NCBI GenBank assembly: GCA_963738575.1
Contig: CAVTWY010000002.1
Location: 744,001-808,000 of the forward strand
Direction of reading: 5' to 3'
Source: CAVTWY01 sp963738575
Lineage (GTDB): Bacteria; Pseudomonadota; Gammaproteobacteria; Burkholderiales; Burkholderiaceae_C
Length of the DNA stretch: 64,000 bases
Part shown: positions 34,977-44,353 of the stretch, in pieces
Layout of the letters: every line of letters starts with the position of its first letter
Numbering within the stretch: the stretch's first letter is position 1
The notes under the pieces: model-generated
What the model was told of the DNA's origin: nothing
Seen by the model: the letters and a program-made list of their open reading frames with translations, nothing else
Databases searched by the model: none
Position numbers and translations under genes: made by a program

Positions 34977-37138
34977 TGAACTCAGGCAAAATTTTGGTGG
35001 TTGACGACGACGCTGGTGGGCGACGCCTGACGCGTGCCACGCTGGTGAGAGCCGGCTTTGACGTCATCGAAGCCGAGAACGGCGAAGTGGCCGTTGAAAT
35101 GCTTCAAAAAGGCATGCCTGACTTGGTCCTGATGGACGTCAGCATGCCCATCAAAGACGGCTTCACAGCCTGCGCCGAATTGCGCGCAATGCCTGGCGGC
35201 GAGGCGGTGCCTGTGGTCATGATGACCGGGTTGGACGACGTGAAGTCCATCGAGCATGCCTTCGAGGTGGGTGCCAACGACTTCATCACCAAGCCCATCA
35301 ACTGGCCCATCCTGCCGCACCGCGTGCGCTACATGATGCGCGCCAGCACCGCCATCAATGCGCTCAACGAGAACAAGCGCCGCCTGTCCGACGCCCAGCG
35401 CATTGGTGAAATGGGAGACTGGCTGTGGGACATCCCGCTCAATCGCATCGTGTTGTCCGACCAAGCCTGGCGCATTTTTGGCAAGAACCCCGACCAAAGC
35501 ACCATGACGAGCGCAACGCTCTTTCGGTGCGTGCACCCCGAGGACCTCGAAAGGGTGCAAACCGAGTTCGACAACGCCATCCGCAAGGGCATCGATTTCT
35601 CGACCCAGCACCGCATTTTGCAATCTGACAACCTGGTGCGCCACGTGCATCAGCAGATCGAAATTGTTGCACGCGACGATGCAGGCAAAACGCTCCGCGT
35701 GGCAGGTGCCGTGCACGACGTGACACAGCGCACCGACGCTGAAGAGCAAATTCGCCGCTTGGCTTTCTACGACACCCTCACCGGTTTGCCCAACAGGCTT
35801 TTGTACTTGAAGCAGTTGAGCGCAGCCATGACGTACGCCAAGGCCAACGACCAAAAGTTGGCCGTGATGTTCATCGATCTGGATAACTTCAAGCGCGTCA
35901 ACGACACCATGGGCCATGGTGCCGGCGACGAATTGCTCAAGATCGTCAGCGGGCGCTTGGTAAGCTCGATCCGTGTGGTTGATGCCGTGGGCCGCAACAC
36001 GACCGAAGGCGACGCCTCGCCCAGCATCGCGCGTTTGGGTGGCGACGAATTCACCGTGATGGTCAGTGACATCAAATCGGCCGACGAGGCCGCGATCGTG
36101 GCACGCCGCCTGATCAATGCATTGCACGAGCCCGTGATGATTAACAACACCGAGTTGTTTGTCAGCGGCAGCGTGGGGGTGGCCTTGTACCCTGATGATG
36201 GCGACAGCATCGAGGCTTTGCTCAAGCATGCCGACATCGCGATGTACCGTGCCAAAGAAGACGGCAAGGGGCGTTTTCACTTCTACGATCCGTCGATGAC
36301 CGAGCGCGCGGTGTCCAAAATGAACACCGAAACGCTGTTGCGACGCGCCTTGGAGCGGCATGAATTTGTGTTGCACTACCAGCCGCGTGTGGACGCCCAA
36401 TCCAATCAGATCGTGGGCGCCGAGGCCTTGCTGCGGTGGCAACACCCCGAGCGTGGTTTGGTGTACCCAGGCGACTTCATCACCCTGTGCGAAGAGACGC
36501 AGCTGATCATTCCGCTGGGCGAATGGGTGCTGCAAGCCGTCTGCGCTCAGCAGGCTGCTTGGCGAGCTGCAGGGCATGCGCTGGTGCCTGTGTCTCTCAA
36601 TTTGGCTGCCAACCATTTGCGAGAGCCAAGCTTGGCGCCCCTGGTGGCCCAGACACTTGCGCGCCATGGTCTGGCGGCCAGCGCGATTGAAATCGAGGTA
36701 ACCGAGTCGGTGTTGCTGGTCGACCCTGAAACCAGCGTGCGCAACGCCGTGGCCCTGGCCAGCACAGGCATTCGCATGGCGCTGGACGACTTTGGCATTG
36801 GCTACTCGTCGCTGAGCTACCTGAAGAAATTGCCGGTTTCCTACCTCAAAATTGACAAGTCGTTTGTGCACGATCTAACCACGGACCCGAGCGACGCGGC
36901 GATTATCACGGCCACCATTGCCATGGCCCACATGCTGGATCTGCGCGTGGTGGCTGAGGGCGTTGAAACCCAGGAGCAGTTGGATTTTCTGCGCGATCGT
37001 GGGTGCGACGAATACCAGGGCTACTTGTTCAGCCAAAGCGTTCCGCCCGACGCATTCATCGCCATGCTGAGCAATGCCCGTGAGTTTCCGCCCACCACCA
37101 CCCGGGCCCAAAGCCTCGAGCTGATCTTGACGCCTTAG
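34973..37138 (+). CDS. Response regulator with PAS, GGDEF and EAL domains
   Basis: 721 aa. REC domain (1-125) with phosphoacceptor Asp55 in LMDVSMP; PAS with PAC region (~140-255, QRIGEMGDWLWDIP); GGDEF domain (~260-440) with intact catalytic GGDEF at 356-360; EAL domain (~450-700) with EALLRW at 484-489, the metal-binding DDFGIGYSS and VVAEGVET. Both c-di-GMP synthesis and hydrolysis motifs look complete. About 12 extra residues (GRNTTEGDASPS) precede GGDEF, and no RxxD inhibitory site is seen. ATGA overlap with the hybrid kinase makes it the likely target of that kinase's HPt. Confidence 0.95.
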   Translation: MMNSGKILVVDDDAGGRRLTRATLVRAGFDVIEAENGEVAVEMLQKGMPDLVLMDVSMPIKDGFTACAELRAMPGGEAVPVVMMTGLDDVKSIEHAFEVGANDFITKPINWPILPHRVRYMMRASTAINALNENKRRLSDAQRIGEMGDWLWDIPLNRIVLSDQAWRIFGKNPDQSTMTSATLFRCVHPEDLERVQTEFDNAIRKGIDFSTQHRILQSDNLVRHVHQQIEIVARDDAGKTLRVAGAVHDVTQRTDAEEQIRRLAFYDTLTGLPNRLLYLKQLSAAMTYAKANDQKLAVMFIDLDNFKRVNDTMGHGAGDELLKIVSGRLVSSIRVVDAVGRNTTEGDASPSIARLGGDEFTVMVSDIKSADEAAIVARRLINALHEPVMINNTELFVSGSVGVALYPDDGDSIEALLKHADIAMYRAKEDGKGRFHFYDPSMTERAVSKMNTETLLRRALERHEFVLHYQPRVDAQSNQIVGAEALLRWQHPERGLVYPGDFITLCEETQLIIPLGEWVLQAVCAQQAAWRAAGHALVPVSLNLAANHLREPSLAPLVAQTLARHGLAASAIEIEVTESVLLVDPETSVRNAVALASTGIRMALDDFGIGYSSLSYLKKLPVSYLKIDKSFVHDLTTDPSDAAIITATIAMAHMLDLRVVAEGVETQEQLDFLRDRGCDEYQGYLFSQSVPPDAFIAMLSNAREFPPTTTRAQSLELILTP

Positions 37139-37150
37139 CACACCCTCACA

Positions 37151-38380
37151 TCAAAGCAAATCACCCAGCATCATCGACGGCAGTGCCGCGTGGGTGCGAA
37201 AGGCTTGCGTGGTGGGCGTGGGCGCCAGCAACATGCTGTCGACCAAGGGCGCAGCCAACGTTGTGGCGGGATCGATCAACAACACCCATCGCTGAGCCCC
37301 CTCCTCTTCGATGCGCGCGATCCAGTCGATGCGCAACAATCCGTCCAGCATGGGCTCGACCAGCAGAGGGTCGGTTCGCAGGGCCTGCGCCAATGCTTCC
37401 AACGACAAGCCTCGCGCATCTGCTGCGCGCACCGCCAACAACTCGCGCAGCACCGACAACGCCATCGCAAAACGAAACCCGGCGGTGTTTGCAGGCCGTA
37501 CGATGCGCATCGATAAACTTGGCGCGTAGGCGGCAATCACCGCCCCGAGCAGCACCACCACCCACATCAAGTACAGCCACAACAACAAAATGGGCACGGT
37601 GGCAAACGCGCCATACACGTTGGTGAACAACGGTGTGTTGCTGGCGTACCAAGCGATACCGCCCTTGGCCAGTTGCAGACCCGCGGCCACAAACACCGCC
37701 CCCGCCAGTGCGTGGCGCCATCGCACATGGGTGTTGGGCACAAAACGGTAGAGCGATGCAACACCCAGCACGAAGAGTGCGAACTCGAGCGTTTGCAGCG
37801 CAAGTTCCGCCGTCGGCGTCATCGCGCGCGCGGTGCGGGTGGTGTTGGTCAATGCGTAAGTCAACAGCGTCAACGACACGCCCACCAACAATGGTCCCAG
37901 CGTCAGCGCAGCCCAATAGACCATCACGCGTTGCGCCAAAGGGCGTTTGCGACGCACACGCCAAATGGTGTTCAGGGTGCGATCAATCGTCAACACCAGC
38001 GCAAACGCCGTGACCACCAAAGCGGCCAGGCCGGCAGACCCCATTTGTGTGGCCTTGGTGGCAAAGAGGGTCAAGGACTTCAGCACCGGTTGCGCAATGG
38101 AAGGCGGCACCAAGTTCTGCACAAAATACTTCTCCAGTGCAAGTTGAAACCCACCAAACATCGGAAACGCCGAGAAGGCTGCCAACATCACCGTGACCAA
38201 TGGCACCAGCGCAATCAGGGTGGTGAAGGCCAAACTGCTTGCCGTGAGACCCAGACGGTCCTCACGAAATCGCTCGCGCAGCGTGCGAACCGTGTCCAGC
38301 CATGGCCAAGTCTGCATGGTGTCGGCAAGGGCTTGGACTTGGCTGCGAAACCGTGCAGGCCATGGAATGGAGGTGGACAT
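37151..38380 (-). CDS. YihY/BrkB-family inner membrane protein
   Basis: 409 aa from the ATG at 38380 (an upstream extension has no family character). About six transmembrane segments between residues 50 and 310, with LTASSLAFTTLIALVPLVTV and TNVYGAFATVPILLLWLYLMWVVVLLGA being family hallmarks. These proteins were once called RNase BN, but that nuclease is another protein; the true role is unknown. The C-terminal ~130 residues form a soluble winged-helix-like region. Convergent with the EAL gene and divergent from the DUF2069 gene. Confidence 0.88.
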   Translation of the reverse strand: MSTSIPWPARFRSQVQALADTMQTWPWLDTVRTLRERFREDRLGLTASSLAFTTLIALVPLVTVMLAAFSAFPMFGGFQLALEKYFVQNLVPPSIAQPVLKSLTLFATKATQMGSAGLAALVVTAFALVLTIDRTLNTIWRVRRKRPLAQRVMVYWAALTLGPLLVGVSLTLLTYALTNTTRTARAMTPTAELALQTLEFALFVLGVASLYRFVPNTHVRWRHALAGAVFVAAGLQLAKGGIAWYASNTPLFTNVYGAFATVPILLLWLYLMWVVVLLGAVIAAYAPSLSMRIVRPANTAGFRFAMALSVLRELLAVRAADARGLSLEALAQALRTDPLLVEPMLDGLLRIDWIARIEEEGAQRWVLLIDPATTLAAPLVDSMLLAPTPTTQAFRTHAALPSMMLGDLL

Positions 38381-38397
38381 CACCCTATGATGCCAGC

Positions 38398-38799
38398 ATG
38401 CAAGCCCTTTCCCAGACCGCACTCCCCTCCGCCGTGTCGAGACGCACACGCCTTGCAGCCCTGATTTTGACCATGGCACTGATTGCGCTCGGATTGGGGT
38501 GGGAGCTGTTGTGGGCGCCGATTGGGGCGCGCTCGTTGGCCCTGAAAGTGGTCCCACTGGCCATGGGCGTTGCTGGTTTGGCCAAGTACCGCCTCAAAAC
38601 GTTTCGATGGATGAGCATGCTGGTGTGGTTGTACGCTGCCGAGGGCGCACTGCGCGCCGCCAGCGACACCGGCTTGAGTGCTCGGTTGGCCACCACCGAA
38701 CTGATGTTGGCGGTGGCGCTGTTTGTCGCGTGTGCTTGGCACGTGAGAGCCCGCTTTGCATCCCATGCCCCTCAACCCGCACCGTCCTCATCGCCATGA
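38398..38799 (+). CDS. DUF2069 membrane protein
   Basis: 133 aa with four predicted transmembrane helices (TRLAALILTMALIALGLGWELLWAP, SLALKVVPLAMGVAGLAK, FRWMSMLVWLYAAEGALRA, LATTELMLAVALFVACAW). The pattern LKVVPL...YRWMSML...EG fits the DUF2069 family of betaproteobacteria, of unknown function. It starts 17 bp from the divergent YihY gene and its stop overlaps the FAD dehydrogenase by 4 bp. Confidence 0.8.
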   Translation: MQALSQTALPSAVSRRTRLAALILTMALIALGLGWELLWAPIGARSLALKVVPLAMGVAGLAKYRLKTFRWMSMLVWLYAAEGALRAASDTGLSARLATTELMLAVALFVACAWHVRARFASHAPQPAPSSSP

Positions 38800-40223
38800 C
38801 TGATCTGCTGCGCAACATCCAATCGGTGATCGGCGAGAGCCACGTGCTGACGCAAGGTGACCTTGGCGCCTGGGAGATCGACTGGCGAAAAAGATTCCGG
38901 GGAAAGGCCAAAGCGGTGGTGCGTCCTGGCTCCACCGCCGAGGTCGCAGCGGTGATTCGGTTGTGCGCCGCTGCGCGGGTGAGCCTGGTGCCGCAGGGTG
39001 GCAACACAGGACTGGTGGGTGGTGGTGTGCCCGACGGTAGCGGGCAACAGATCGTGTTGAGCCTGACCCGCATGAACCAAATCTTGGGCGTCGACACCGC
39101 CAACATGACCATCACCGCGCAGGCGGGCTGTGTGTTGCAAACCGTGCAAGAGGCCGCTCGGGCTCAGGGTTACTGGCTTGCTCTCAGCTTGGCGTCCGAG
39201 GGAAGTTGCACACTGGGCGGCAACCTGGCCACCAACGCAGGCGGTACGCAAGTACTGCGCTTTGGCAATGCGCGCGATCTGTGTCTCGGGTTGGAAGTGG
39301 TGACCACCGAAGGTGCCATCTGGCATGGCTTGACGGGGCTTCGCAAAGACAACACGGGTTACGACCTTCGCCACTTGTACATCGGCAGCGAGGGCACGCT
39401 GGGCGTGATCACGGCAGCGACGATGAAGCTCACGCCCCTGCCGGCCGCGTCGATGACTGCCATGGCGGCATGCCAAAGCTTGTCGCAATGCGTGGCGCTG
39501 CTGGGCATGGCACAACAAAATCTTGGTGCCACGCTGACTGGTTTCGAAGTGATGAACCAGTTTTCATTGAGCTTGGTGGCCACGCACATGCCTGCACTCA
39601 AGCAGCCCTTGCCACCCTCGCCCTGGACGGTGTTGCTTGAAGTCTCCGACCACGAAAGTGAAACGCACGCACGCAGTCAATTTGAGCGGCTTTTAGAGAT
39701 CGCCTTGGATCAAGGGGTGATTCACGATGCTGCTGTGGCGCAAACCATTGCCCAATCGAAGACCATGTGGCATCTGCGTGAGTCGATACCCTTGGCCCAA
39801 GCGCAAGAGGGCTTGAACATCAAACACGACGTTTCACTGCCGGTGTCACGCATCGACTCGTTTTGCGACACCGCCATGGCGGCCATGATGCAAGCCGTAC
39901 CAGGGATCCGGTTGGTTAACTTTGGGCACCTGGGTGACGGGAACTTGCACTTCAACGTGCAGGCACCCGAGGGCATTGATCCAGCCGCGTTCTTGCGCAC
40001 CCAAGAATCCCAAATCAACGCACTGGTCTACGACGCTGTAGGTGCCCACGGCGGCTCGATCTCTGCAGAGCACGGCATTGGGGTGCTGAAAGTTGACGAG
40101 CTTGCCTTGCGCAAAGATCCTGCCGCCCTCGACCTGATGCGCACGCTCAAACGAGCGCTTGATCCTCAAGGCATCATGAACCCAGGCCGCGTGGTGCGCG
40201 TTGAAACCTCGCCTCGCCCGTAA
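38796..40223 (+). CDS. FAD-binding oxidase, D-2-hydroxyacid dehydrogenase type (GlcD/DLD family)
   Basis: 475 aa. The PCMH-type FAD domain has VPQGGNTGLVGGGVP, TNAGGTQVLRFGNARDL and YIGSEGTLGVITAATMKL. The C-terminal FAD-linked oxidase domain has GHLGDGNLHFNVQ and SAEHGIGVLK, which bind the substrate carboxylate and a metal. Members oxidise D-lactate, D-2-hydroxyglutarate or glycolate; the exact substrate cannot be assigned. It lacks the Fe-S C-terminal part of the larger YdiJ-like enzymes. Start ATG 38796 overlaps the DUF2069 stop; convergent with DUF1178. Confidence 0.9.
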   Translation: MTDLLRNIQSVIGESHVLTQGDLGAWEIDWRKRFRGKAKAVVRPGSTAEVAAVIRLCAAARVSLVPQGGNTGLVGGGVPDGSGQQIVLSLTRMNQILGVDTANMTITAQAGCVLQTVQEAARAQGYWLALSLASEGSCTLGGNLATNAGGTQVLRFGNARDLCLGLEVVTTEGAIWHGLTGLRKDNTGYDLRHLYIGSEGTLGVITAATMKLTPLPAASMTAMAACQSLSQCVALLGMAQQNLGATLTGFEVMNQFSLSLVATHMPALKQPLPPSPWTVLLEVSDHESETHARSQFERLLEIALDQGVIHDAAVAQTIAQSKTMWHLRESIPLAQAQEGLNIKHDVSLPVSRIDSFCDTAMAAMMQAVPGIRLVNFGHLGDGNLHFNVQAPEGIDPAAFLRTQESQINALVYDAVGAHGGSISAEHGIGVLKVDELALRKDPAALDLMRTLKRALDPQGIMNPGRVVRVETSPRP

Positions 40224-40234
40224 CAGCCCGTTAA

Positions 40235-40705
40235 CTACTGCAGGGGGCCCTTGAGCGCCTCAGGAATTGGCAGAGACGCCACCTCGATGCCTTCGTCCTT
40301 CAACGCTTCGCGTTCATCACGCGTGGCTTGCCCTCGAATGCCGCGTGGCGCAACCTCGCCGTAGTGAATGCGCCGGGCCTCATCAGCAAACCTGGGGCCC
40401 ACGTCGTCGGTGTTGCTCAACACGTGTCGAACGGCCTTCAACCAAAGCGCTTGCATGTCGTTTGGCATGGCATTGGGCATGGGCTCTGCGGCGGCAACAG
40501 CAACGCCAGCACCTGTTGGGCTGGCTGTCGACTCTTTGGCGCGAAGGTTCAATCGCGGAGCCGAAGGCATGCGCACGATGACCTGATCTGCGCATAGAGG
40601 ACATTCAATGCGCTGCGCACCGTTTTGAGCCAAGAAGTCATCGTCGCTGGCAAACCAACCCTCGAACCCATGCCCGTTGCTGCAGCGCAGATTGAGCACT
40701 TTCAT
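40235..40705 (-). CDS. DUF1178 family protein
   Basis: 156 aa from the ATG at 40705, which overlaps the Nudix stop. The N-terminus KVLNLRCSNGHGFEGWFAS and the CPLC pair resemble a zinc ribbon; the C-terminal part contains VGPRFADEARRIHYGE and RGIRGQATRDEREAL, both typical of the family. Function unknown. It closes the long nuo transcript, as it does in related Burkholderiales. Confidence 0.88.
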   Translation of the reverse strand: MKVLNLRCSNGHGFEGWFASDDDFLAQNGAQRIECPLCADQVIVRMPSAPRLNLRAKESTASPTGAGVAVAAAEPMPNAMPNDMQALWLKAVRHVLSNTDDVGPRFADEARRIHYGEVAPRGIRGQATRDEREALKDEGIEVASLPIPEALKGPLQ

Positions 40706-41292
40706 GCAGTCAGACCTTCGTTGCGCGTCCACGTCAACGACAACAACCCTGCGCGGTACTTCTGCAAGTACAAGAGCGCGATCATGGTCTTGGCGTCTGT
40801 GATCGAACCGTCTGTCACGCCAGCATCCAGCGCATCGTCGCTGAGGGTCAGCACATCCAAAAACTCACCTGAATCCAGCTGCTTATCGCCGCCGATCAAG
40901 CCACGTGCAAACCAAATCTCAATGCCCTCCGTAGAGTAGGCGATGGCATTGTGCAAAATGCCTGCGCAGGCCCACTCGGTGGCTTGGTACCCTGTCTCTT
41001 CTTGCAATTCACGTCGCGCACACAGCCACGGAGCCTCGCCTGCATCAATCTTGCCAGCGGGCATCTCGAGCATGGCGCGCCCCATGGGGTAGCGGTACTG
41101 GCGCTCCATGACAACGTGGTTGGCGTCCAAGATGGGGATGATCATCACAGCACCTGGGTGCACGATGTACTCGCGCGTGGCCTCACGGCCATCGGGCAGC
41201 CGCACGCGGTCGATGCGCACGTCCAACAAATGCCCTCTCCAAGCCACTTGCGAATCCAGGCAAGTTTCTTTTAGAGGGTCGTCGTGATTCAC
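40702..41292 (-). CDS. Nudix hydrolase, ADP-ribose pyrophosphatase-like
   Basis: 196 aa from a GTG at 41292 (MNHDDPLKET); TTG codons at 41298 and 41325 are alternatives, and no ATG is available, so the start is uncertain. The Nudix box is complete: G-K-I-D-A-G-E, seven residues, then RELQEETGY. EYIVHPGAVMIIPIL before it and STEGIEIWFARGL after it are typical of ADP-ribose pyrophosphatases, which clear ADP-ribose. It follows nuoN by 50 bp and overlaps DUF1178, so it is probably in the nuo transcript. Confidence 0.87.
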   Translation of the reverse strand: MNHDDPLKETCLDSQVAWRGHLLDVRIDRVRLPDGREATREYIVHPGAVMIIPILDANHVVMERQYRYPMGRAMLEMPAGKIDAGEAPWLCARRELQEETGYQATEWACAGILHNAIAYSTEGIEIWFARGLIGGDKQLDSGEFLDVLTLSDDALDAGVTDGSITDAKTMIALLYLQKYRAGLLSLTWTRNEGLTA

Positions 41293-41342
41293 ATTCAAAC
41301 CATCACGCGTAACGGGTGCGCCCAAAGGTCTTTAAGAGTAGA

Positions 41343-42830
41343 TTAGGTTGCCAGCGCTCGCACGATGGCGTCGCGGCAAATCGCCATCAGACCACCAGGC
41401 AAAATGCCCAACAACAACACGGCTGCCCCATTGATGGCCAACACAGCGTGCGCCAAGCGCACATCATGGGTGGATTCGTTGGCCACCTGAATCGGTTCAT
41501 CAAACCACATCACCTTGATAACACGCAGGTAGTAGTAGGCCCCCACCAAAGACAACAGCACGGCCACCACGGCCACCGTAATGTGCAAGGTGCTGTTGGT
41601 GGTGACCAAAGCCTGCAGCACCGACAGCTTGGCATAAAAGCCCACCGTAGGCGGGATGCCCGCCAACGAGAGCATGAAGAGGGTCATCACACCGGCCATC
41701 CAGGGCTTGCGACTCGACAGCCCTGACAAGTCTTGAATCTCATCACTTTCAAAGCCTTGGCGCGCCAGCATCATGATCAAACCGAAGGTGCCGAGCGTGG
41801 TCAACACGTAGGTCACAAGGTAAAACATCGACGAGCTGTACCCATTGGCCGATGACATCGTGTTGACGGCCACCACGGTGGGGGTCAACCCCAACAACAC
41901 AAACCCCATTTGTGCGATCGTGGAGTACGCCAGCATGCGCTTGAGATTGGTCTGTGCAATCGCAACCACGTTGCCCACCAGCAAGGATGCCACCGCCAGG
42001 ATCATCAACATCTGCTGCCAGTCATCGGCAAGCCCGTTCATGCCTTCGTGCAACACGCGTATCGTCATGCCAAACGCGGCCAACTTGGGGGCCCCCGCCA
42101 CCAACAAAGTGGCTGCTGTGGGGGCGCCGTGGTAGACGTCTGGCACCCACATATGGAAAGGCACCACACCCAATTTGAACGCCAAGCCTGACACCACAAA
42201 TACCAAGCCCAAGGTCAGTACCCCTTTGTTGATGCGTCCGGTTTGGATCGCGTCAAACACCTCTGTGTGGTCGAGGGAACCGGTGGCGCCGTACATCATT
42301 GACAGCCCATAAAGCAAGAAGCCACTGGCCAACGCACCCAGGACAAAGTACTTCATCGCTGCTTCGGTAGCCACTGCGCTGTCGCGTCGAAGTGCCACCA
42401 GTGCGTAAAGCGACAAACTCATCACCTCCAAGCCCAGGTAAATCACCAAAAAGTTGTTCGCTGACACCATGATGGAGATGCCCAGCAACGCAAACAAACT
42501 AAGGCTGAAAAACTCGCCTTGCAACATTTCTCGATCAGCGATGTAGGGTTGTGCGTAGATGATGGTCACGGCCACCGCAACCGACGCGAAGAACGCCAGC
42601 AGGTGCCCCATCGGGTCAGACACCACCAGGCGCTGCATGCCGTAGAGGGATTGCCCGGCATCCAAGTAAGAGAGGTGCAACACGGCCACCGCCGCAAGCG
42701 TGGCCAAGGTCAACCAGTAGGTGGGGCGCCGCAACCGATCGGTGACGAACAAGTCCAGAAGCGCAACGACGCATGCCATCACCAAGAGGACGATTTCGGG
42801 ATAAAGAACAAGCCAATTCATGGAGTTCAT
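41343..42830 (-). CDS. nuoN: NADH-quinone oxidoreductase subunit N
   Basis: 495-aa antiporter-like membrane subunit of complex I, about 14 helices. Conserved proton-path segments include LGLEVMSLSLYALVAL (Glu in helix 5), VPFHMWVPDVYHGAPT (Lys/His region) and LKRMLAYSTIAQMGF. It begins 2 bp after the nuoM stop; a second ATG three codons later (42821) is equally plausible. Last of the fourteen nuo genes. Confidence 0.96.
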   Translation of the reverse strand: MNSMNWLVLYPEIVLLVMACVVALLDLFVTDRLRRPTYWLTLATLAAVAVLHLSYLDAGQSLYGMQRLVVSDPMGHLLAFFASVAVAVTIIYAQPYIADREMLQGEFFSLSLFALLGISIMVSANNFLVIYLGLEVMSLSLYALVALRRDSAVATEAAMKYFVLGALASGFLLYGLSMMYGATGSLDHTEVFDAIQTGRINKGVLTLGLVFVVSGLAFKLGVVPFHMWVPDVYHGAPTAATLLVAGAPKLAAFGMTIRVLHEGMNGLADDWQQMLMILAVASLLVGNVVAIAQTNLKRMLAYSTIAQMGFVLLGLTPTVVAVNTMSSANGYSSSMFYLVTYVLTTLGTFGLIMMLARQGFESDEIQDLSGLSSRKPWMAGVMTLFMLSLAGIPPTVGFYAKLSVLQALVTTNSTLHITVAVVAVLLSLVGAYYYLRVIKVMWFDEPIQVANESTHDVRLAHAVLAINGAAVLLLGILPGGLMAICRDAIVRALAT

Positions 42831-42831
42831 G

Positions 42832-44307
42832 TCAGTTCAACTTGGACACTGCAACGTGCCGCAACAACTCGGTCACCGACACGTGCATGGCGTCGGTGAA
42901 AGGCTTGGGGTACACCCCCATCCAAAGCACGGCGGCGGCAAGAAGTGCCAGCATCCAAAACTCGCGGCGATCGATGTCGTTCAGCTCTTGCACGTGCTCG
43001 TTGGCAACGTCGCCAAAGTAAACGCGTTTGACCATCCAAAGTGTGTACGCCGCACCAAAAACCAAAGTGGTGGCTGCGACGGCGGCCAGCCAGAAGTTGA
43101 CCTTCACCGACCCCAGAATAACCATCCATTCGCCGACGAATCCGCCCGTGCCTGGCAAACCAATGTTCGCCATGGCAAAAAACACGGCAAAGCCCACAAA
43201 CTTGGGCATGGTGTTAACCACCCCACCGTAAGAAGAAATCTCACGCGAATGCATGCGGTCGTACAGCACCCCAATGCACAAGAACATGGCACCCGAAACA
43301 AAACCGTGACTGATCATTTGCATCAATGCGCCCGAAACGCCCAACTCATTGAAGAGAAAGAAGCCCAAAGTGACGAATCCCATGTGGGCGATGGACGAAT
43401 ACGCCACCAGCTTCTTCATGTCTTGTTGCACCAAGGCCACCAGGCCGATGTACACGACGGCGATCAGGGACAAAGCGATGATGAACGTTGCAAACTCTTG
43501 ACTGGCGTCAGGCGCCACGGGCAGCGAGAACCGCAAAAATCCATACGCGCCCAGCTTGAGCATGATGGCAGCCAGCACCACCGAGCCCCCTGTGGGCGCC
43601 TCCACGTGGGCGTCAGGCAACCAGGTGTGCACAGGCCACATCGGAACCTTGACGGAGAAAGCGGCGAAGAACGCAAAAAACAGCAGCGTTTGCGGCTTCA
43701 TGGTCAGTGGCAGCTTGTGCCAGGTCAGGATGTCAAAACTGCCGCCTGACTTGAAGTACAAGTACAAGATTGCAATCAGCATCAGCAGCGAACCCAGCAA
43801 CGTGTACAAAAAGAACTTGAACGCGGCGTACACGCGGCGTTGCCCACCCCAGATACCGATGATGATGTACATCGGAATCAAAGTGGCTTCAAAAAAGACG
43901 TAAAACAGCAGGCCGTCAACGGCGCTGAACACGCCCACCAACAGGCCCGACAAGATCAAGAAGGCACCCATGTACTGATGCGTGCGGTCGGTGATCACAT
44001 CCCATGCCGAGATCACCACGATGACCGTGATGAAAGCCGTCAGCGGCACAAACCACAACGAAATGCCATCCACACCCAAGTGATAGTGAACGTTGAAGCC
44101 TTGAATCCACATCCACTTTTCTTGAAACTGCATGGCGGCCGTGGTGTTGTCAAAGTCGGCCAGGAGGGGGCTCGTGACCAAAAATGACGCGATCGCCAAG
44201 ATCAGCGCAAACCATCGCACGGTGTTCAGGCTTTGGTCGCGGCCCAGCGCGAGTAAAAACACCCCGCCCAGGATTGGCAACCAAATCGCAGTGCTCAACA
44301 AACCCAT
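42832..44307 (-). CDS. nuoM: NADH-quinone oxidoreductase subunit M
   Basis: 491-aa proton-pumping membrane subunit. The start is the ATG at 44307 (MGLLSTAIWLPILGG); in-frame upstream codons extend into the nuoL-nuoM gap. Family segments: FYVFFEATLIPMYIIIGIWGG (helix-5 Glu), VPMWPVHTWLPDAHVEAPTGGSV and MKKLVAYSSIAHMGFV. Sits 46 bp after nuoL. Confidence 0.96.
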   Translation of the reverse strand: MGLLSTAIWLPILGGVFLLALGRDQSLNTVRWFALILAIASFLVTSPLLADFDNTTAAMQFQEKWMWIQGFNVHYHLGVDGISLWFVPLTAFITVIVVISAWDVITDRTHQYMGAFLILSGLLVGVFSAVDGLLFYVFFEATLIPMYIIIGIWGGQRRVYAAFKFFLYTLLGSLLMLIAILYLYFKSGGSFDILTWHKLPLTMKPQTLLFFAFFAAFSVKVPMWPVHTWLPDAHVEAPTGGSVVLAAIMLKLGAYGFLRFSLPVAPDASQEFATFIIALSLIAVVYIGLVALVQQDMKKLVAYSSIAHMGFVTLGFFLFNELGVSGALMQMISHGFVSGAMFLCIGVLYDRMHSREISSYGGVVNTMPKFVGFAVFFAMANIGLPGTGGFVGEWMVILGSVKVNFWLAAVAATTLVFGAAYTLWMVKRVYFGDVANEHVQELNDIDRREFWMLALLAAAVLWMGVYPKPFTDAMHVSVTELLRHVAVSKLN

Positions 44308-44353
44308 TTGAATTGTTCCGATGTTGTTCTGATTGACATGGGGTGTGCGCGAT

